Of a DNA stretch of 19,026 nucleotides, positions 18,120 through 19,026 are shown in pieces. The DNA lies in the NCBI GenBank assembly GCA_030630685.1, contig DAOVMN010000005.1:1-19026 (forward strand), in the 5' to 3' direction. The notes under the pieces were generated by a model. It was not told where the DNA came from. It saw only the letters and a program-made list of their open reading frames with translations, and made no database searches. The stretch comes from Thermoplasmata archaeon (GTDB lineage Archaea > Thermoplasmatota > DAOVMN01). Positions within the stretch are counted from its first letter, which is position 1; every line of letters starts with the position of its first letter. Position numbers and translations under genes: made by a program.

Positions 18120-18694
18120 TCTGGTTCCTCCTCGGATTCTTTAATGTTCTCCTTCTCATTCACGAAGCTGGTTTCCCCTTCGCCCTCCAATTTCTCCTCT
18201 TCATCGATGTTAACTACAGGAACAATGGACTCGGGAAGCTCGGGGGTCTCCCATTCTGTCTCATCGATCTCCTCTTCCTCCTCTTCTTCCTCTTCCTCGT
18301 CTGCTACAGTGGTCCTTCTGAACCAGACATAGTCGGGTATCTTATCATAGATTGTCTCGCCAGACCTTTCATCCTTTTTTTCCATCTTCTTTCTCATCTT
18401 CAAGGCTTTAAGAATACGGTCCTCTCGCATCACCCAGTAATGTATCCTCCATTCCCTGCCGTCCGGGAGCCCGGTTTCCTCCCGCTCGGTGGTGAGGAGG
18501 CCAACATCCTCGAGCATGTAGAAGGCATCCCTGTCATGGGGGTCTAACATGTTATCGATTATCCTGTCCTGGAAACCAAAAAAATTGAGCACATGCTCTG
18601 CCAGACCCGCAGCCGCTTGTTCCTGTAAAGCCGGGGTCTTCATAGAGTTGGTGATCGCCTTTTTGAAGATATCAAGGGTGATTAGCTCGGACAT
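18116..18694 (-). CDS. DUF6015-like protein with poly-acidic C-terminal tail
   Basis: The 192-residue protein has an N-terminal domain (about 1-100) with helices and a likely winged-helix end: LAEHVLNFFGF, DRIIDNMLDPHDRDAFYMLE, VGLLTTEREE, GREWRIHYW. From memory this matches DUF6015, a family of unknown function in Thermoplasmata; I could not verify it by search. Residues 131-192 are acidic, with a run of ten Glu, and are probably disordered. I chose ATG 18694 over the upstream ATG 18721 because AAGAGG lies 6 bases before it. In addition, a TATA-like box at 18726-18735 would start transcription near 18705, downstream of the upstream ATG. The gene overlaps the next one by 4 bases and heads the possible operon. 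Confidence 0.85.
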   Translation of the reverse strand: MSELITLDIFKKAITNSMKTPALQEQAAAGLAEHVLNFFGFQDRIIDNMLDPHDRDAFYMLEDVGLLTTEREETGLPDGREWRIHYWVMREDRILKALKMRKKMEKKDERSGETIYDKIPDYVWFRRTTVADEEEEEEEEEEIDETEWETPELPESIVPVVNIDEEEKLEGEGETSFVNEKENIKESEEEPE

Positions 18695-18700
18695 TGGTTT

Positions 18701-18735
18701 CCTCTTGTCAAGCGTCCTCATAAATTTTATTTAAA
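18701..18735 (-). promoter_or_regulatory. Promoter and ribosome binding site of the DUF6015-like gene
   Basis: The minus strand reads a TATA-like box TTTAAATAAA (18735-18726) and then AAGAGG (18706-18701), six bases before ATG 18694. With the usual spacing of about 26 bases the transcript starts near 18705, giving a leader just long enough to hold the SD site. This arrangement decides the start codon against the upstream in-frame ATG at 18721. Confidence 0.55.
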
Positions 18736-18768
18736 CCTTTTGGAGTCGTAACCCGGAATAATGAGATT

Positions 18769-19026
18769 TTTGGATACCGAGTGATGAGATTGTGTTATCC
18801 TGATAAAGAAATTCTCACGCCGAGTGGCAGAGATCGCCAACTGAACCCCAGGTTCAGTGGACCGGATGAGCCATGAAGCACGAAGTGCTGAGTGGCGTTT
18901 GAATCCAAAGGATTCGATAAGGCATGAGAACTTGTTCGAGTGCCGATTGAGCCGAAGGCTCGATAAGGTGTAAGAACTTGTTATTACTGCGATTGAGTGC
19001 GAATGAGGAACGAAGTTCCGAGTTCC
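18769..19026. repeat. Gene-free region packed with micro-hairpins having conserved loops and flanks
   Basis: No gene is visible here. At least five perfect inverted repeats occur. They are ACTGAACC-CCA-GGTTCAGT (18840-18858), AGCAC-GAA-GTGCT (18877-18889), GAATCC-AAA-GGATTC (18901-18915), GAGCC-GAA-GGCTC (18949-18961) and GGAAC-GAA-GTTCC (19007-19019). Loops are 3 bases, mostly GAA or AAA. Flanks recur: ATGA before and GAGT after the second and fifth, TTGA before and CGATAAGG after the third and fourth. Related words such as CCGAGTG appear from about 18777 on. The run is cut by the window edge. It could be a structured RNA, a family of tiny palindromic repeats, or protein-binding DNA. Confidence 0.75.

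Noticed and set aside
18069..18332. Plus-strand frame with a long serine run
   Set aside because: The serine run is the complement of the poly-Glu codons of the DUF6015-like gene, and the frame has no other sign of coding.
18695..18721. Upstream start (ATG 18721) for the DUF6015-like gene
   Set aside because: The TATA-like box at 18726-18735 almost touches it, so the transcript would begin downstream of it. The ATG at 18694 has a well-placed SD site.
18840..18920. Possible tRNA, suggested by GGTTC and GAATCC words
   Set aside because: No acceptor stem, D-arm or anticodon arm can be laid out; the words belong to separate small hairpins.
18769..19026. CRISPR array
   Set aside because: The repeats are not identical direct repeats with unique spacers. 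The constant parts are short flanks and loops, and the variable parts are self-complementary arms.

Overview
The window looks like chromosomal DNA from an archaeon, most likely a Thermoplasmata-type euryarchaeon. The basis is archaeal TATA-like boxes a short distance upstream of several starts, a Shine-Dalgarno (SD) motif before one start, an ATGA gene overlap, very large secreted proteins dense in N-X-S/T sequons, zinc ribbons on a cytosolic tail, and one small protein (18116-18694) that matches my memory of the Thermoplasmata-restricted DUF6015 family. The lineage is an inference; no rRNA or marker gene is present. All five recognisable genes lie on the minus strand, so the window reads right to left.

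Right end (18695-19026): about 330 bases without a gene. It holds the promoter of the first gene and, further upstream, a dense run of very short perfect hairpins. Their arms differ but their loops and flanks are conserved. This run continues past the window edge and is the most unusual non-coding signal here.

Next (18694-17268): three small genes that may form an operon. They are a predicted winged-helix-like cytosolic protein with a poly-acidic tail (DUF6015-like), a 65-residue tail-anchored protein with an extremely acidic head that overlaps it by 4 bases, and a 202-residue unrecognised protein with a strongly charged, Lys/Arg-rich tail.

The remaining 17 kb is taken by two giant paralogous surface proteins in tandem. 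Gene A (17096-8178, 2972 codons) is complete. It has a signal peptide, a NosD-type parallel beta-helix, a second shorter pectinesterase-like beta-helix start, FG-GAP repeats, a PA14 domain, a LamG-like region, a MAM/CBM-like beta-sandwich, several CARDB/NEW3-type Ig-like domains, a PKD domain, one membrane helix, and a cytosolic tail with two zinc ribbons. Gene B (8015 to beyond position 1; 2671 codons seen) shares the same backbone. It lacks PA14 and LamG, and instead carries about 14 VCBS/FG-GAP repeats inserted inside its first beta-helix. Its C-terminus lies off the left edge; by alignment to A, roughly 740 residues are missing.

A and B each have their own promoter-like region, and both upstream regions share an identical 12-mer. 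The pair looks like a duplicated surface module diversified by domain insertion, probably for adhesion or for binding glycans or cell-surface polymers. The zinc-ribbon tail of A suggests contact with a cytosolic partner. Whether the three small genes upstream belong to the same system is inference from position and complementary charge only.
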